From: an uncultured Christensenellaceae bacterium
GTDB taxonomy: Bacteria > Bacillota > Clostridia > Christensenellales > UBA3700
Length of the DNA: 38,826 bases
Assembly: GCA_944381325.1 (NCBI GenBank)
Contig: CALWKS010000005.1
Span: 1-38,826, forward strand
Direction: 5' to 3'
Made by a program: the position numbers and the translations under genes. The notes under the pieces are model-generated. The model did no database searches. It worked only from the letters and a program-made list of their open reading frames with translations, and had not been told where the DNA came from. Position 1 is the first letter of the stretch. Every line of letters begins with the position of its first letter. Below are positions 1 to 7,457 of this stretch, piece by piece.

Positions 1-91
1 TGGCGGAGAAAGAGGGATTTGAACCCTCGCTACGGTATCCCGTACTACTCCCTTAGCAGGGGAGCCCCTTCGACCTCTTGGGTATTTCTCC
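1..91 (-). tRNA. tRNA-Ser (anticodon GCU)
   Basis: Read on the minus strand, the molecule starts GGAGAAATA at 91 and ends CGCCA at 1, so the 3' CCA is encoded. The acceptor arms GGAGAAA (85-91) and TTTCTCC (5-11) pair fully. The T arm contains the usual GGTTCAAATCC core. The anticodon stem-loop is CTCCC-CTGCTAA-GGGAG, which places GCT at the anticodon and decodes AGC/AGU serine codons. A long variable arm makes it a type II tRNA, as expected for serine. The gene is complete and abuts the window edge. Confidence 0.96.
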
Positions 92-121
92 TCATGGTCG
101 CAGTTTGCGTCGATTGCAACG

Positions 122-153
122 ATTATATTATCATAAACTTGTGGTGTTGTCAA
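122..153 (-). promoter_or_regulatory. Promoter of the tRNA-Ser gene
   Basis: On the minus strand a perfect TTGACA lies at 148-153 and TAATAT at 125-130 with a 17-base spacer. TATAAT also overlaps at 122-127 but would give a 20-base spacer. The predicted transcription start is around 118, giving a short leader before the tRNA 5' end at 91. Confidence 0.7.
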
Positions 154-312
154 AGCATTTTGCATAAATTTATGGGCAAAAGGGAGAAGGGGAACGTGAA
201 TGGGCGAAGATTGCAATACAATGGAGAAAATTGCAGAGAAAGCGAGTTCACGAAATCAAAGGCACGGACATATTATGTAACGTCGCATATAAAGCGACAA
301 AAGGAGAAATAT

Positions 313-666
313 ATGGACGTTATTACTGAAAATCAGACTTGCCCTACCGTGGGATATCAGGCGGCTTCCGTCTGCGTACCCGTTACGGTAACGCCTTACG
401 CAAATGCGGGCGCAACTTTGACTAAATGCTACGGTGCGGCAACGGTAGTGCCCGGAAGACAGGTGTGCAGCGGCATTAAAAACGGAGTGTGTTCGTTTAC
501 GCTGTCGCAGAATATCTGCGTTGCAGTACCTGTCGATTTCGGCGCAAAGGCAACTGTGGGCGAAGCGTTTGTCGAATGTCTGGGTGCGTCTGCAGAAGAT
601 ATATGCACTGATTGCAACATCGCGCCCGTCGATATAACGCCGGTTGAAGGCGTCAAAACGGAGTAA
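313..666 (+). CDS. Small cysteine-rich hypothetical protein (117 aa)
   Basis: I do not recognise a function. The reading frame is open far upstream, across the tRNA gene, but the start at 313 is chosen because AAAGGAGAAAT sits just before it and the protein begins cleanly MDVITENQTC. The product has nine cysteines, no signal peptide, and alternating beta-type segments, with blocks such as ASVCVPVTVTPYANAG and CSFTLSQNICVAVPVDFGA. Similar small Cys-rich proteins of clostridia are sometimes linked to the spore surface, but nothing here proves that. The stop is 6 bases before the next start, so the two genes are probably co-transcribed. A small hairpin (GTCGC, 7-base loop, GCGAC) lies just before the ribosome binding site. 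Confidence 0.7.
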   Translation: MDVITENQTCPTVGYQAASVCVPVTVTPYANAGATLTKCYGAATVVPGRQVCSGIKNGVCSFTLSQNICVAVPVDFGAKATVGEAFVECLGASAEDICTDCNIAPVDITPVEGVKTE

Positions 667-672
667 TAAACA

Positions 673-939
673 ATGAACGCGCAGAATCACGACTGTATTA
701 ATTGCCGTACTACGGTAGAAAGACCCGCAGAAGTCAGAACTCCGATAGACGTCAGGCTAGACGCACGTCTCGGAGAGATCGAAATGCGCTGTGAAGGCAA
801 TCCTGCCACGGTCGCAACCGATTGCTCGAACGGGTGCAGACTTCTGCTCATACAGCGGATCAATCTGCGCATACCGTTGTATTACGAAGCGAGTGTAAGT
901 GCTTGCGAATCGGAAACCGCATGTGCGGAAGACTGCTGA
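673..939 (+). CDS. Small cysteine-rich hypothetical protein, diverged paralogue of its neighbour (88 aa)
   Basis: The function is unknown. It starts right after the preceding gene, with GGAG at 660-663 as ribosome binding site inside that gene's end. It has eight cysteines and no signal peptide. By eye it follows the same plan as the preceding protein. The first block is P-I-D-V...A..G....RC.G..AT.V, against P-V-T-V...A..G....KC.G.AT.V upstream. The second is C...L.Q.I....P..Y.A, against C.F.L.Q.I....P..F.A upstream. This suggests an old tandem duplication. It ends CAEDC. A short hairpin follows. Its role probably matches that of its neighbour, whatever that is. Confidence 0.65.
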   Translation: MNAQNHDCINCRTTVERPAEVRTPIDVRLDARLGEIEMRCEGNPATVATDCSNGCRLLLIQRINLRIPLYYEASVSACESETACAEDC

Positions 940-947
940 AATAATGA

Positions 948-977
948 GACGGATTATTCCGTCCTTTACATATTTTT
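948..977 (+). terminator. Probable intrinsic terminator of the Cys-rich gene pair
   Basis: A perfect six-base stem GACGGA (948-953) and TCCGTC (958-963) with a TTAT loop is followed by a T-rich but interrupted tract (CTTTACATATTTTT). It lies 9 bases after the stop codon at 939. The T tract is imperfect, so efficiency is uncertain. Confidence 0.5.
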
Positions 978-1000
978 CCTGTCCGTGTTGTTTAAACGGC
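973..1000 (+). repeat. Copy 1 of a direct repeat flanking the LacI-glycosidase block
   Basis: The core CCGTGTTGTTTAAACGGC (983-1000) recurs at 28145-28162 in the same orientation with one mismatch, and the T-rich bases before it are also similar. The two copies bracket the repressor gene and the sixteen-gene run. No integrase or transposase accompanies them. Confidence 0.5.
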
Positions 1001-1082
1001 AATATATCCGATATTTCATATTAAAAATTCAAAAATTTTTTTGCTTGATTTCAAATCAGACTTAAGACGAGAGAGTCCGAGT

Positions 1083-1117
1083 TTATATGTTTAGTCCGAA
1101 ATTACGGTTATATGTTT
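1083..1117 (+). repeat. Short direct repeat TTATATGTTT upstream of the repressor promoter
   Basis: TTATATGTTT occurs at 1083-1092 and again at 1108-1117, 25 bases apart, beginning about 65 bases upstream of the -35 box. It could be a binding site for an activator, or chance in AT-rich DNA. Apart from this repeat and the flanking-repeat copy at 973-1000, I see no gene in 940-1149. Confidence 0.3.
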
Positions 1118-1149
1118 CAGACAATTTTTACCTGTTGCAGAAACAGAAC

Positions 1150-1178
1150 TTGACAACGTTTTTTGCATATGGTAAAAT
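1150..1178 (+). promoter_or_regulatory. Promoter of the LacI-family regulator gene
   Basis: A perfect TTGACA (1150-1155) and TAAAAT (1173-1178) are separated by exactly 17 bases. The start codon lies at 1211. The predicted transcription start falls inside the operator at 1183-1198, the classical arrangement for autorepression. Confidence 0.8.
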
Positions 1179-1182
1179 AAAT

Positions 1183-1198
1183 TCGAAACGATACGACT
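1183..1198 (+). promoter_or_regulatory. LacI-type operator 1 (autoregulatory)
   Basis: The 16-base sequence TCGAAACGATACGACT is identical to one at 2223-2238, and its first half matches the perfect palindrome at 35240-35251. A partly symmetric element with a central CG is typical for LacI-family repressors. It overlaps the expected transcription start of the repressor gene. Confidence 0.7.
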
Positions 1199-1210
1199 GA
1201 CGGAGATAAG

Positions 1211-2176
1211 ATGGCTGTAACTATTAAAGATTTAGCTAAAGAGACCGGTCTTGCAAACGCGACCATAAGCGCGTATCTTAACGGTATCCCCGTAAGGGAA
1301 TACAACAGAGTTAAGATAGAAGAGGCAATAAAAAAGCTGGGGTATATTCGCAACGATTACGCCCGCGGTCTCAAGACGCACCGTTCAGGAACTATCGGGG
1401 TGCTGATACCTGAGCTGTCAAGCGTTTTTTCCACGACCATAATTACCGAAATGGAAGAAACACTCAGAGAAAAGGGCTACGGCATTATCGTCTGCGACTG
1501 CAGGACCGATCTGAAGAGAGAAGAAGAATCCATAAGATTTCTGCTTTCCAAGATGGTGGACGGGCTTATAATTATGCCGGTGTCTGCAGACAAGAGCACT
1601 TTCGGCACGGCTATTGACAAGAAAATACCTGTCGTGGTCATAGACAGAAAGACAAATTCAAAAGACGTTTCTCACGTTGTTATCAACAACAGAGAAATAA
1701 GCAGAGCGGCAACTGAGAGAATCCTTGCAAAGGGTTGCAGAAAGATAGCTCTCGTCACAGGCGACATGAGCGTCTATACCGCAAAAGAAAGAAAAGAAGG
1801 CTATGAAGAAGCGATGAGAAGCGCGGGTCTTTACGACGACAGCTTCATAATGAACGGCGGTCTCAGCGTGGAAGGCGGATACGCTGCGACAAAGGATATC
1901 CTTGCGAATATGCCGGACGTGCAGGCGATTTTCGTTACAAACTACGAAATGACTATTGGCAGTATCATCGCGCTCAACGAAGAAGGAAAGAAAATAGGAA
2001 AAGACATCGAGTTTACCGGTTTCGATAAAGTTGAGATCACGAGAGCATTCGTGCCTGCAATGGAAACGGTAAATCAGCCGCTTGAAGAAATCGGCAGAGT
2101 TGCTGCGGCAACTATGACGGAGATGATCGACGGAGCAGAGCCGAAGGATATTATCCTTAAAGCTGACATACTTTAA
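1211..2176 (+). CDS. LacI-family transcriptional repressor
   Basis: This 321-residue protein has the standard LacI/GalR plan. A helix-turn-helix lies at about residues 4-23 (TIKDLAKETGLANATISAYL). The hinge-helix region follows, with YARGLKTHRSGTIG leading into the periplasmic-binding-protein-like effector domain (about 60-321), which begins GVLIPELSS. Full length is normal for the family. The effector is probably a sugar released by the glycosidases it neighbours, such as a fucosylated or galactosyl oligosaccharide; that is inference. Operators at its own promoter, before the aldo/keto reductase gene and before the divergent minus-strand run suggest it represses itself and both runs. The GGAG before the ATG supports the start. 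Confidence 0.93.
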   Translation: MAVTIKDLAKETGLANATISAYLNGIPVREYNRVKIEEAIKKLGYIRNDYARGLKTHRSGTIGVLIPELSSVFSTTIITEMEETLREKGYGIIVCDCRTDLKREEESIRFLLSKMVDGLIIMPVSADKSTFGTAIDKKIPVVVIDRKTNSKDVSHVVINNREISRAATERILAKGCRKIALVTGDMSVYTAKERKEGYEEAMRSAGLYDDSFIMNGGLSVEGGYAATKDILANMPDVQAIFVTNYEMTIGSIIALNEEGKKIGKDIEFTGFDKVEITRAFVPAMETVNQPLEEIGRVAAATMTEMIDGAEPKDIILKADIL

Positions 2177-2188
2177 AAATAAAAACAA

Positions 2189-2205
2189 AACCCCGATGAG
2201 GGGTT
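2189..2205 (+). terminator. Hairpin between the repressor gene and the catabolic run (weak terminator or attenuator)
   Basis: AACCCC (2189-2194) pairs with GGGGTT (2200-2205) across a GATGA loop, 12 bases after the repressor stop. It is followed by AATAATTTATC rather than a clean T run, so termination may be partial. Partial read-through would let the repressor promoter feed the downstream genes at a lower level. Confidence 0.45.
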
Positions 2206-2220
2206 AATAATTTATCAAAA

Positions 2221-2238
2221 AGTCGAAACGATACGACT
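2221..2238 (+). promoter_or_regulatory. LacI-type operator 2 (upstream of the sixteen-gene run)
   Basis: AGTCGAAACGATACGACT has perfect outer arms AGTCG/CGACT and a partly symmetric core. It matches operator 1 over 16 bases and lies 20 bases before the first gene of the run. I cannot identify a convincing separate -35/-10 pair between the hairpin at 2205 and this operator. The site may therefore block a weak promoter or act as a roadblock to read-through. Confidence 0.7.
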
Positions 2239-2258
2239 TATGAGGGGAGACGGGATAA

Positions 2259-3257
2259 ATGAATCTACCGATAATAGGAATGGGTACTTTCGGGTCAGAC
2301 AAATACGACGAAGCCGTCGTTGCGCATGCTGTTGACTACGCATTGCGTTCGGGATGCAGACTTTTCGACTGCGCATCTGTTTACGGCAACGAAAAGCAGA
2401 TAGGCGAGGTTTTTGAAAAAGCGTTCAAAGAAGGCGTCGTAAAGAGAGAAGACATCGTCGTAATGAGCAAGGTCTGGAACGATATGCACGGCGAAGGAAA
2501 GGTGGCTGAAAGCTGCAGACAGACGATAGAAGATCTGCGCGTAAAATATCTTGACGTTTATTTTATGCACTGGCCTTTCCCCAACTATCACGCAAAGGGA
2601 TGCGACGTAACCAGCAGAAACGCAGACAGCAAGCCTTTCTTTACTGAAGACTTTATCTCAGCGTGGAGGCAAATGGAAGAACTCAAAAGACAGGGGCTTG
2701 TAAAGGAAATTGCGGTCAGCAATATGACTGTGCCGAAGATGAAAGCAGTTCTGCCTTTGTGCGAAATCAAGCCTTTCGCCAACGAGATGGAGCTGCATCC
2801 GACCTTTCAGCAGAAGGAGCTTTACGAGTTATGCAAGGCAGAGGGCATAAAGATCGTGGGTTATTGTCCGCTGGGCTCTCCCAACAGACCAGAAAGGGAC
2901 AGAACGGCTGAAGATATCGCTGATACACAGCTGCCCGAAATAGTCGAAATGGCTGAAAAACGCGGTTGTCATCCTGCAGAGATATGCCTTGCGTGGGCTA
3001 TTCAGAAGGGACATACGCCTATCCCGTTCGCTTCGAAAGAGCGCAATATAGACAAGAATCTTTCGGTTGCGGACAGGATTCGCCTTAGCGAAGAAGAAAT
3101 GAAGATTATGGAAGGGCTTGACACAGACAACCGCCTTATTAAAGGTCAGGTTTTCCTCTGGAAGGGAAGCGACGACTGGCGCGATTTGTGGGACGAAGAC
3201 GGAAAAATTGCCGAATGGCAGTTCGAAAAAGATAAATGGATCAAAAAGGAGAATTGA
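2259..3257 (+). CDS. Aldo/keto reductase
   Basis: This 332-residue protein is an NAD(P)H-dependent (beta/alpha)8 oxidoreductase. The AKR catalytic tetrad is visible: D37 and Y42 (in FDCASVYGNE), K71 (in VVMSKVWND) and H104 (in VYFMHWPFP). The cofactor-phosphate region near residues 255-275 has the usual PIPFASK-type motif. Length and order are normal, and there is no signal peptide, so it is cytosolic. It overlaps the ribosome binding site of the next gene, a zinc alcohol dehydrogenase. The two may process a sugar or sugar-derived aldehyde freed by the glycosidases, for example fucose or galactose, or lactaldehyde from fucose breakdown. The substrate cannot be read from sequence. No fucose isomerase, kinase or aldolase is in the window. 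Confidence 0.9.
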   Translation: MNLPIIGMGTFGSDKYDEAVVAHAVDYALRSGCRLFDCASVYGNEKQIGEVFEKAFKEGVVKREDIVVMSKVWNDMHGEGKVAESCRQTIEDLRVKYLDVYFMHWPFPNYHAKGCDVTSRNADSKPFFTEDFISAWRQMEELKRQGLVKEIAVSNMTVPKMKAVLPLCEIKPFANEMELHPTFQQKELYELCKAEGIKIVGYCPLGSPNRPERDRTAEDIADTQLPEIVEMAEKRGCHPAEICLAWAIQKGHTPIPFASKERNIDKNLSVADRIRLSEEEMKIMEGLDTDNRLIKGQVFLWKGSDDWRDLWDEDGKIAEWQFEKDKWIKKEN

Positions 3258-3258
3258 A

Positions 3259-4317
3259 ATGAAAGGTAAGATGACGGGAGCTATTCTCCCCGGAAACAGC
3301 ACGGTAGAATACAGAGAATTCGATATTCCTACACCCGGATACGGACAGGTGCTTATAAAAACTATGGCATCCACTATCTGCGGCAGCGATATCAGATGCA
3401 TTTACAGAGAGCACACCGGTAAGGGCGCAGAGGGATACATTCCCGGCACGATCGCGGGGCACGAGCCTTGCGGATACATTGTAGAAGAGGGCGAAGGTCT
3501 TAAGAGATTCAAGAAATGCGACAGAGTTATCATATATCATATAAGCGGATGCGGAGTATGCTATGACTGCCGCAGAGGCTATGCGATAAGCTGCACCAGT
3601 CCGCACAGACAGGCATACGGCTGGCAGAGAAACGGCGGTATGGCGCCTTATATTCTTGCTGAGGAAAAGGATCTTATTCCGCTTCCCGACGAGCTTACTT
3701 TCTGCGACGGCGCGCAGGTTGCCTGCGGCTTCGGCACGACTTACGAAGCTCTTGAGAAGATCGGCGTGAGCGGCGACGACGCAGTGCTTGTCGTAGGACT
3801 CGGTCCTGTCGGACTTGCTACGGCGATGCTTGCAAAAGCTATGGGCGCTCAGTCTGTCATCGGCGTTGAATACAGCGACGAGCGTATTGAGATCGCAAAG
3901 GGTCTCGGGCTTTTCAACCACGTATTCAAATCGGACGATACCGCGCTTGACAACATTCTGTCCGTAACAGGCGGCAAGGGCGTTGAAAAGGCAGTTGACT
4001 GTTCCGCTAACGACAAGGGCAGACAGCTTGCTATCCGCGCGACGCGCTCCTACGGCAAGATAGCTTTTGTAGGGGAGGGCAACACCTGCACTTTCAATCC
4101 TTCTCCCGATATCATTCACGGTCAGAAGACCATATACGGCAGCTGGGTAACGTCGCTGTGGAGAATGGAAGAACTTGTCGAAAAACTCGTAAGATGGGGC
4201 ATACATCCCGATAAGCTTATCACGCATAAGTTCCCGCTGGAAAAAGCAGGCGAAGCATACGCTCTGATGGCAAGCGGCAAGTGCGGAAAAGTTGCCGTGG
4301 TTTTCGACGAAAAATAA
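3259..4317 (+). CDS. Zinc-dependent medium-chain alcohol/polyol dehydrogenase
   Basis: This 352-residue protein belongs to the MDR superfamily. Catalytic zinc ligands are visible in STICGSDIR (Cys) and GHEPCG (His, Glu). A structural-zinc cluster of four cysteines is at GCGVCYDCRRGYAISC. The Rossmann nucleotide motif is VVGLGPVGLATA. The start at 3259 is preferred over an upstream in-frame ATG at 3118: it follows AAAAAGGAG by 7 bases and the protein then begins MKGKMTGAILPGN, normal for the family, whereas the longer form would overlap the reductase gene by 140 bases. The substrate is likely a polyol, sugar or lactaldehyde/propanediol-type alcohol; which one is unknown. It is probably co-regulated with the glycosidases. 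Confidence 0.9.
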   Translation: MKGKMTGAILPGNSTVEYREFDIPTPGYGQVLIKTMASTICGSDIRCIYREHTGKGAEGYIPGTIAGHEPCGYIVEEGEGLKRFKKCDRVIIYHISGCGVCYDCRRGYAISCTSPHRQAYGWQRNGGMAPYILAEEKDLIPLPDELTFCDGAQVACGFGTTYEALEKIGVSGDDAVLVVGLGPVGLATAMLAKAMGAQSVIGVEYSDERIEIAKGLGLFNHVFKSDDTALDNILSVTGGKGVEKAVDCSANDKGRQLAIRATRSYGKIAFVGEGNTCTFNPSPDIIHGQKTIYGSWVTSLWRMEELVEKLVRWGIHPDKLITHKFPLEKAGEAYALMASGKCGKVAVVFDEK

Positions 4318-4379
4318 TAGCAGCAAAGACGGATTGCCCGCTCTATGCGGTTCAAGAAAAACGGAACAGGGGATAAATT

Positions 4380-5921
4380 ATGAATTTTAAAAATTTCGGC
4401 GCAAGAGTCGCTTCTTTCTGGAAGAAAGCTCCCGAAGGCAGGTACCTCAATCTTAAAGAGGTACTCTGCCTCGGCGGAGCAGGTCTAGGTGTAAGTTTTA
4501 TTTGCAATCTCATAAATATGTACGTTACCATAGGGCAGTTGCCGCTCATATACAATATGGGCGACTACGGCACTCTGCACGCTACGATAATTTATCTCGT
4601 CGCGTGCGTGGGCGGACTTTTGCTTACTCCGGTTTACGGAAAGGCTATTCAGAATACAAAGACGAGATGGGGCAGATATAAGCCGTATATTCTTTTTCTC
4701 GCGCCGTGCGTGTCAATACTCGGCGTTTTCGCAGTGTGGTCTCCGGGAGGATTGGAACTTACAGAGAGAATAGTTTACGTTTATTGTCTCAGCATTCCCA
4801 CGCTTCTATTGTGGAATCTCTGGTTCAATACCTGGAATCTTTTCCCGGGCGTTATCACTCCCAATCAGCAGGAAAGAGTGGATATCTGGTCTCCTATAGG
4901 TCTGGTTATGGGGTTTGCTCCCACCGTGATGAACGTTCTTAAAGACGTTTTCGCAGGCATATGGGGAGACGTGAACGCCGCAAGGATATTCGGCGTTACC
5001 AGTTGCGTGGTCGGTATGCTGTGCATATTGTTGCTTATCAGAGTCAAAGAACGCGTTTTCGTTACCGATACCGAAAACGACAACAACAAGATAGGCGTCA
5101 TCGCGGGTCTGAAGATGGTGATGAAGAACAAGCCGCTCCTCATTCTGACTCTGGCATTGACTCTGGGCTGCATGAAGGGTACAATAGATACGATATGGCA
5201 TATAATTGCGCGCGTTAAATACGCGCCCGATATGGCGACAGCGGCAAAGATATTCGGCGCAGTAAGTATGATCGTGGGGTTTGCGGCAACTCCCAATATG
5301 CTTTTCTTGCCGCTTATGACGCGCAAGATGAACAACCGCACGATAATGATCATGTGGCAGGCATTCAATACGGGGGCATATCTGATTCTTGCGATAGTCG
5401 GCTTCGGCAACTTCAAGCCGGGTACGACGTCGGCGCTGATAATAACAGCGTTGCGGTTTGTGGCGAGTTTCAACGCGATAGGCTCTCTCCAACCGCTTAT
5501 GCTTTCAGAAATAGGCGATTATCAGCAAAAGCTGACGGGATACAGACTGGAAGGATTTATTCAGACGATAGCGTATTCTTTTCCTCTCGTCATATCTCAG
5601 CTTTGTGCGCTTATACCTGCGGTCATTCAGGGCAGGCTGGGATTCAATCCCAACAATTACGAAATCGTCCCCGGAGAGTCCAACGTACTTTCTCAGGAGC
5701 TTGTCGACATTGCAGACAGATACGCGGATATAGCGGTATGGATATCTGCGATCTCAGGCGCGCTGATGCTGATATGTCTTTGTTTCTATACTCTCGACAA
5801 GAAAAAGCACGCTGAGATAATAGAAGAACTCAAAGCCCGTTCAGTCAACAGCGACGAAATTGAAAACAGTGCCGCTGACGACGAAAAAGAACTGCTGACG
5901 GCAGATGATGTCAACGCTTAA
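4380..5921 (+). CDS. GPH-family (MelB-like) sugar:cation symporter
   Basis: This 513-residue polytopic membrane protein resembles the glycoside-pentoside-hexuronide:cation symporters. Evidence is the early GLGVSFICNLINMYVT helix, the TRWGRYKPYILFLAP loop (the conserved RxGrykPyil signature between helices 2 and 3), about twelve hydrophobic segments, and a charged cytoplasmic tail. The start follows AGGGG. It is the only recognisable solute transporter in the plus-strand run, so it is the likely importer of the oligosaccharides on which the downstream cytosolic glycosidases act. GPH carriers usually move mono- to small oligosaccharides, which implies that large glycans must first be cut outside. 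Its stop overlaps an ATG that I did not choose as the next start. Confidence 0.88.
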   Translation: MNFKNFGARVASFWKKAPEGRYLNLKEVLCLGGAGLGVSFICNLINMYVTIGQLPLIYNMGDYGTLHATIIYLVACVGGLLLTPVYGKAIQNTKTRWGRYKPYILFLAPCVSILGVFAVWSPGGLELTERIVYVYCLSIPTLLLWNLWFNTWNLFPGVITPNQQERVDIWSPIGLVMGFAPTVMNVLKDVFAGIWGDVNAARIFGVTSCVVGMLCILLLIRVKERVFVTDTENDNNKIGVIAGLKMVMKNKPLLILTLALTLGCMKGTIDTIWHIIARVKYAPDMATAAKIFGAVSMIVGFAATPNMLFLPLMTRKMNNRTIMIMWQAFNTGAYLILAIVGFGNFKPGTTSALIITALRFVASFNAIGSLQPLMLSEIGDYQQKLTGYRLEGFIQTIAYSFPLVISQLCALIPAVIQGRLGFNPNNYEIVPGESNVLSQELVDIADRYADIAVWISAISGALMLICLCFYTLDKKKHAEIIEELKARSVNSDEIENSAADDEKELLTADDVNA

Positions 5922-5935
5922 TGCGCGGAGGGACT

Positions 5936-7402
5936 ATGTACGAAAAGCAGCTTTTAGAAATAAACGAGACGATAAAAAATGGAAAATATAAGGATAACTG
6001 GGAAAGCTTGTCTCAATACCCTGTGCCTGAATGGTACGAAAAAGCAAAATTTGGCGTTTTCATACATTGGGGAGCGTATACGGTGCCTGCGTATTTCAGC
6101 GAGTGGTACGTAAGGCTGATGTATTACAGATGCAATCCCGTCTTCTGGCATCACAACAGGGTGTACGGCAAAGATTATCCTTACAGAAAATTTATAGACG
6201 ACTTTACCGCGCCGCGCTTTCAGCCTTCTGAATGGATAAGACTGATAAAGGAAGCGGGTGCGAAATACGTAATGCCTGTTGCCGAGCATCACGACGGTTA
6301 CAAGATGTACGACAGCGCGCTTTCGCGCTGGACGACCGTGAAGCAGGCTATGAAAAGAGACGTTCTCGGAGAACTGAAAGAGGAATGCGAAAGACAAGGC
6401 GTGATATTTGCAACCTCTTCGCACAGAGCAGAGCATTACTGGTTCGTCAACGGAGCGAGGACTGTAGGCTATGACAACGACGCTTTAAATCCCGAGTACG
6501 AAGACCTTTACGGACCTTGCGTAAACGTGAACAGACGCAATAATCTGATAACTCTGCTTAAGCAGGAAAGGGGTATCGTACCGACAAAAGAATGGCTTGA
6601 GGACTGGCTGGTACATTCCTGCGAGCTCATAGACAGATACCGCCCGGCTACGCTGTTTTTCGACTGGTGGGTAATGAACGAAGCGTTCAGACCTTATATG
6701 AAAAAGTTTCTGGCATATTATTACAACAGAAGCCTTGAATGGGATATGCAGGTCTGCGTTCAGTATAAAAGCGATGCGATAATGTATAAGAGCGGCATTC
6801 TGGACAGAGAACGCGGGCAGCTTGAAAGCGCTTCGCCCTGTATATGGCAGAGCGAAACTTCTACGGCATACAATTCATGGAGCTACTGCACGACAAACAA
6901 GTTCAAAAAGCCGTGCGAGATAGCCAAGGTAATGGCTGACGTCATAGCTAAAAACGGCAATTTCGTGCTAAATATCGGTCCGAAATCGGACGGCACGATA
7001 TGCGACGAAGAAATAAAGATACTCAAGGCTCTCGGCAAGTGGACGAAGAGAAACGCCGAGGCGATATGGGGCAGCGGCGAGTACAAGTTTTTCGGTGAAG
7101 GGAAAAAGCATAAATACGGCAGTTTCAGCGAAAGAAACAAGTACACTTCGAAAGACGTCAGATATACTTATAAACCCTGTCATATATACGCTTTTATATT
7201 TGGATATAGGTCGGACGGGGTTTATAAACTGAAAAAACTCGCTCTGAGCAACGACGATTTTCATTTTACGGTGAAGAACGTAAAAGTGCTTGGAAGCGAT
7301 GAAAAACCTACGTGGAAACTGACAAGCAAAAGCCTCGAAATAAAAGCGCAGACGCATTTTGAAGACGATATGCCGCTGTGCTTCGATATAGAAATAGATT
7401 AA
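5936..7402 (+). CDS. GH29 alpha-L-fucosidase
   Basis: This 488-residue cytosolic enzyme has GH29 hallmarks: AKFGVFIHWGAYTVPAYFSE near residue 38, AEHHDGYKMYDSALSRW, and a predicted nucleophile D243 in ATLFFDWWV, where most relatives have WFDGG. A late block GNFVLNIGPKSDGTI closes the barrel, and a C-terminal beta-sandwich of about 110 residues follows. The start at 5936 is chosen over 5921 because GGAGGGA lies just before it and nothing usable lies before 5921. It would release alpha-linked L-fucose from imported glycans. The DWW in place of DGG at the nucleophile suggests a divergent subgroup. It sits between the symporter and a GH95 fucosidase, so two fucose linkages may be handled. Confidence 0.88.
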   Translation: MYEKQLLEINETIKNGKYKDNWESLSQYPVPEWYEKAKFGVFIHWGAYTVPAYFSEWYVRLMYYRCNPVFWHHNRVYGKDYPYRKFIDDFTAPRFQPSEWIRLIKEAGAKYVMPVAEHHDGYKMYDSALSRWTTVKQAMKRDVLGELKEECERQGVIFATSSHRAEHYWFVNGARTVGYDNDALNPEYEDLYGPCVNVNRRNNLITLLKQERGIVPTKEWLEDWLVHSCELIDRYRPATLFFDWWVMNEAFRPYMKKFLAYYYNRSLEWDMQVCVQYKSDAIMYKSGILDRERGQLESASPCIWQSETSTAYNSWSYCTTNKFKKPCEIAKVMADVIAKNGNFVLNIGPKSDGTICDEEIKILKALGKWTKRNAEAIWGSGEYKFFGEGKKHKYGSFSERNKYTSKDVRYTYKPCHIYAFIFGYRSDGVYKLKKLALSNDDFHFTVKNVKVLGSDEKPTWKLTSKSLEIKAQTHFEDDMPLCFDIEID

Positions 7403-7457
7403 AAATTGCATCTGAGCAAACAAAAGACGGCAAAAGAATATAGAAAGGAGTTGTGAT

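Noticed and set aside
1..91. tRNA-Ser as the attachment site of a mobile island
   Set aside because: The tRNA 3' end points away from the glycosidase block, no integrase is present and I found no repeat of the tRNA 3' end in the window.
19..312. N-terminal extension of the first Cys-rich protein, reading through the tRNA region
   Set aside because: It crosses a tRNA gene and its promoter, and a strong ribosome binding site marks 313 as the start.
240..312. Sporulation (sigma-K-like) promoter before the Cys-rich pair
   Set aside because: A CATATTATG box exists near 270, but the -35 match is weak and cannot be told from chance.
3118..3258. Longer start for the alcohol dehydrogenase
   Set aside because: It lies inside the reductase gene in another frame; the extra residues are not family-like and 3259 has AAAAAGGAG.
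3241..4326. A 361-codon minus-strand open frame opposite the alcohol dehydrogenase gene
   Set aside because: The plus-strand protein has all MDR zinc and Rossmann motifs; the antisense frame shows none.
4318..4379. Promoter or terminator before the symporter gene
   Set aside because: Only a four-base-pair stem is present and no -35/-10 pair with proper spacing; it is more likely an internal spacer of the run.
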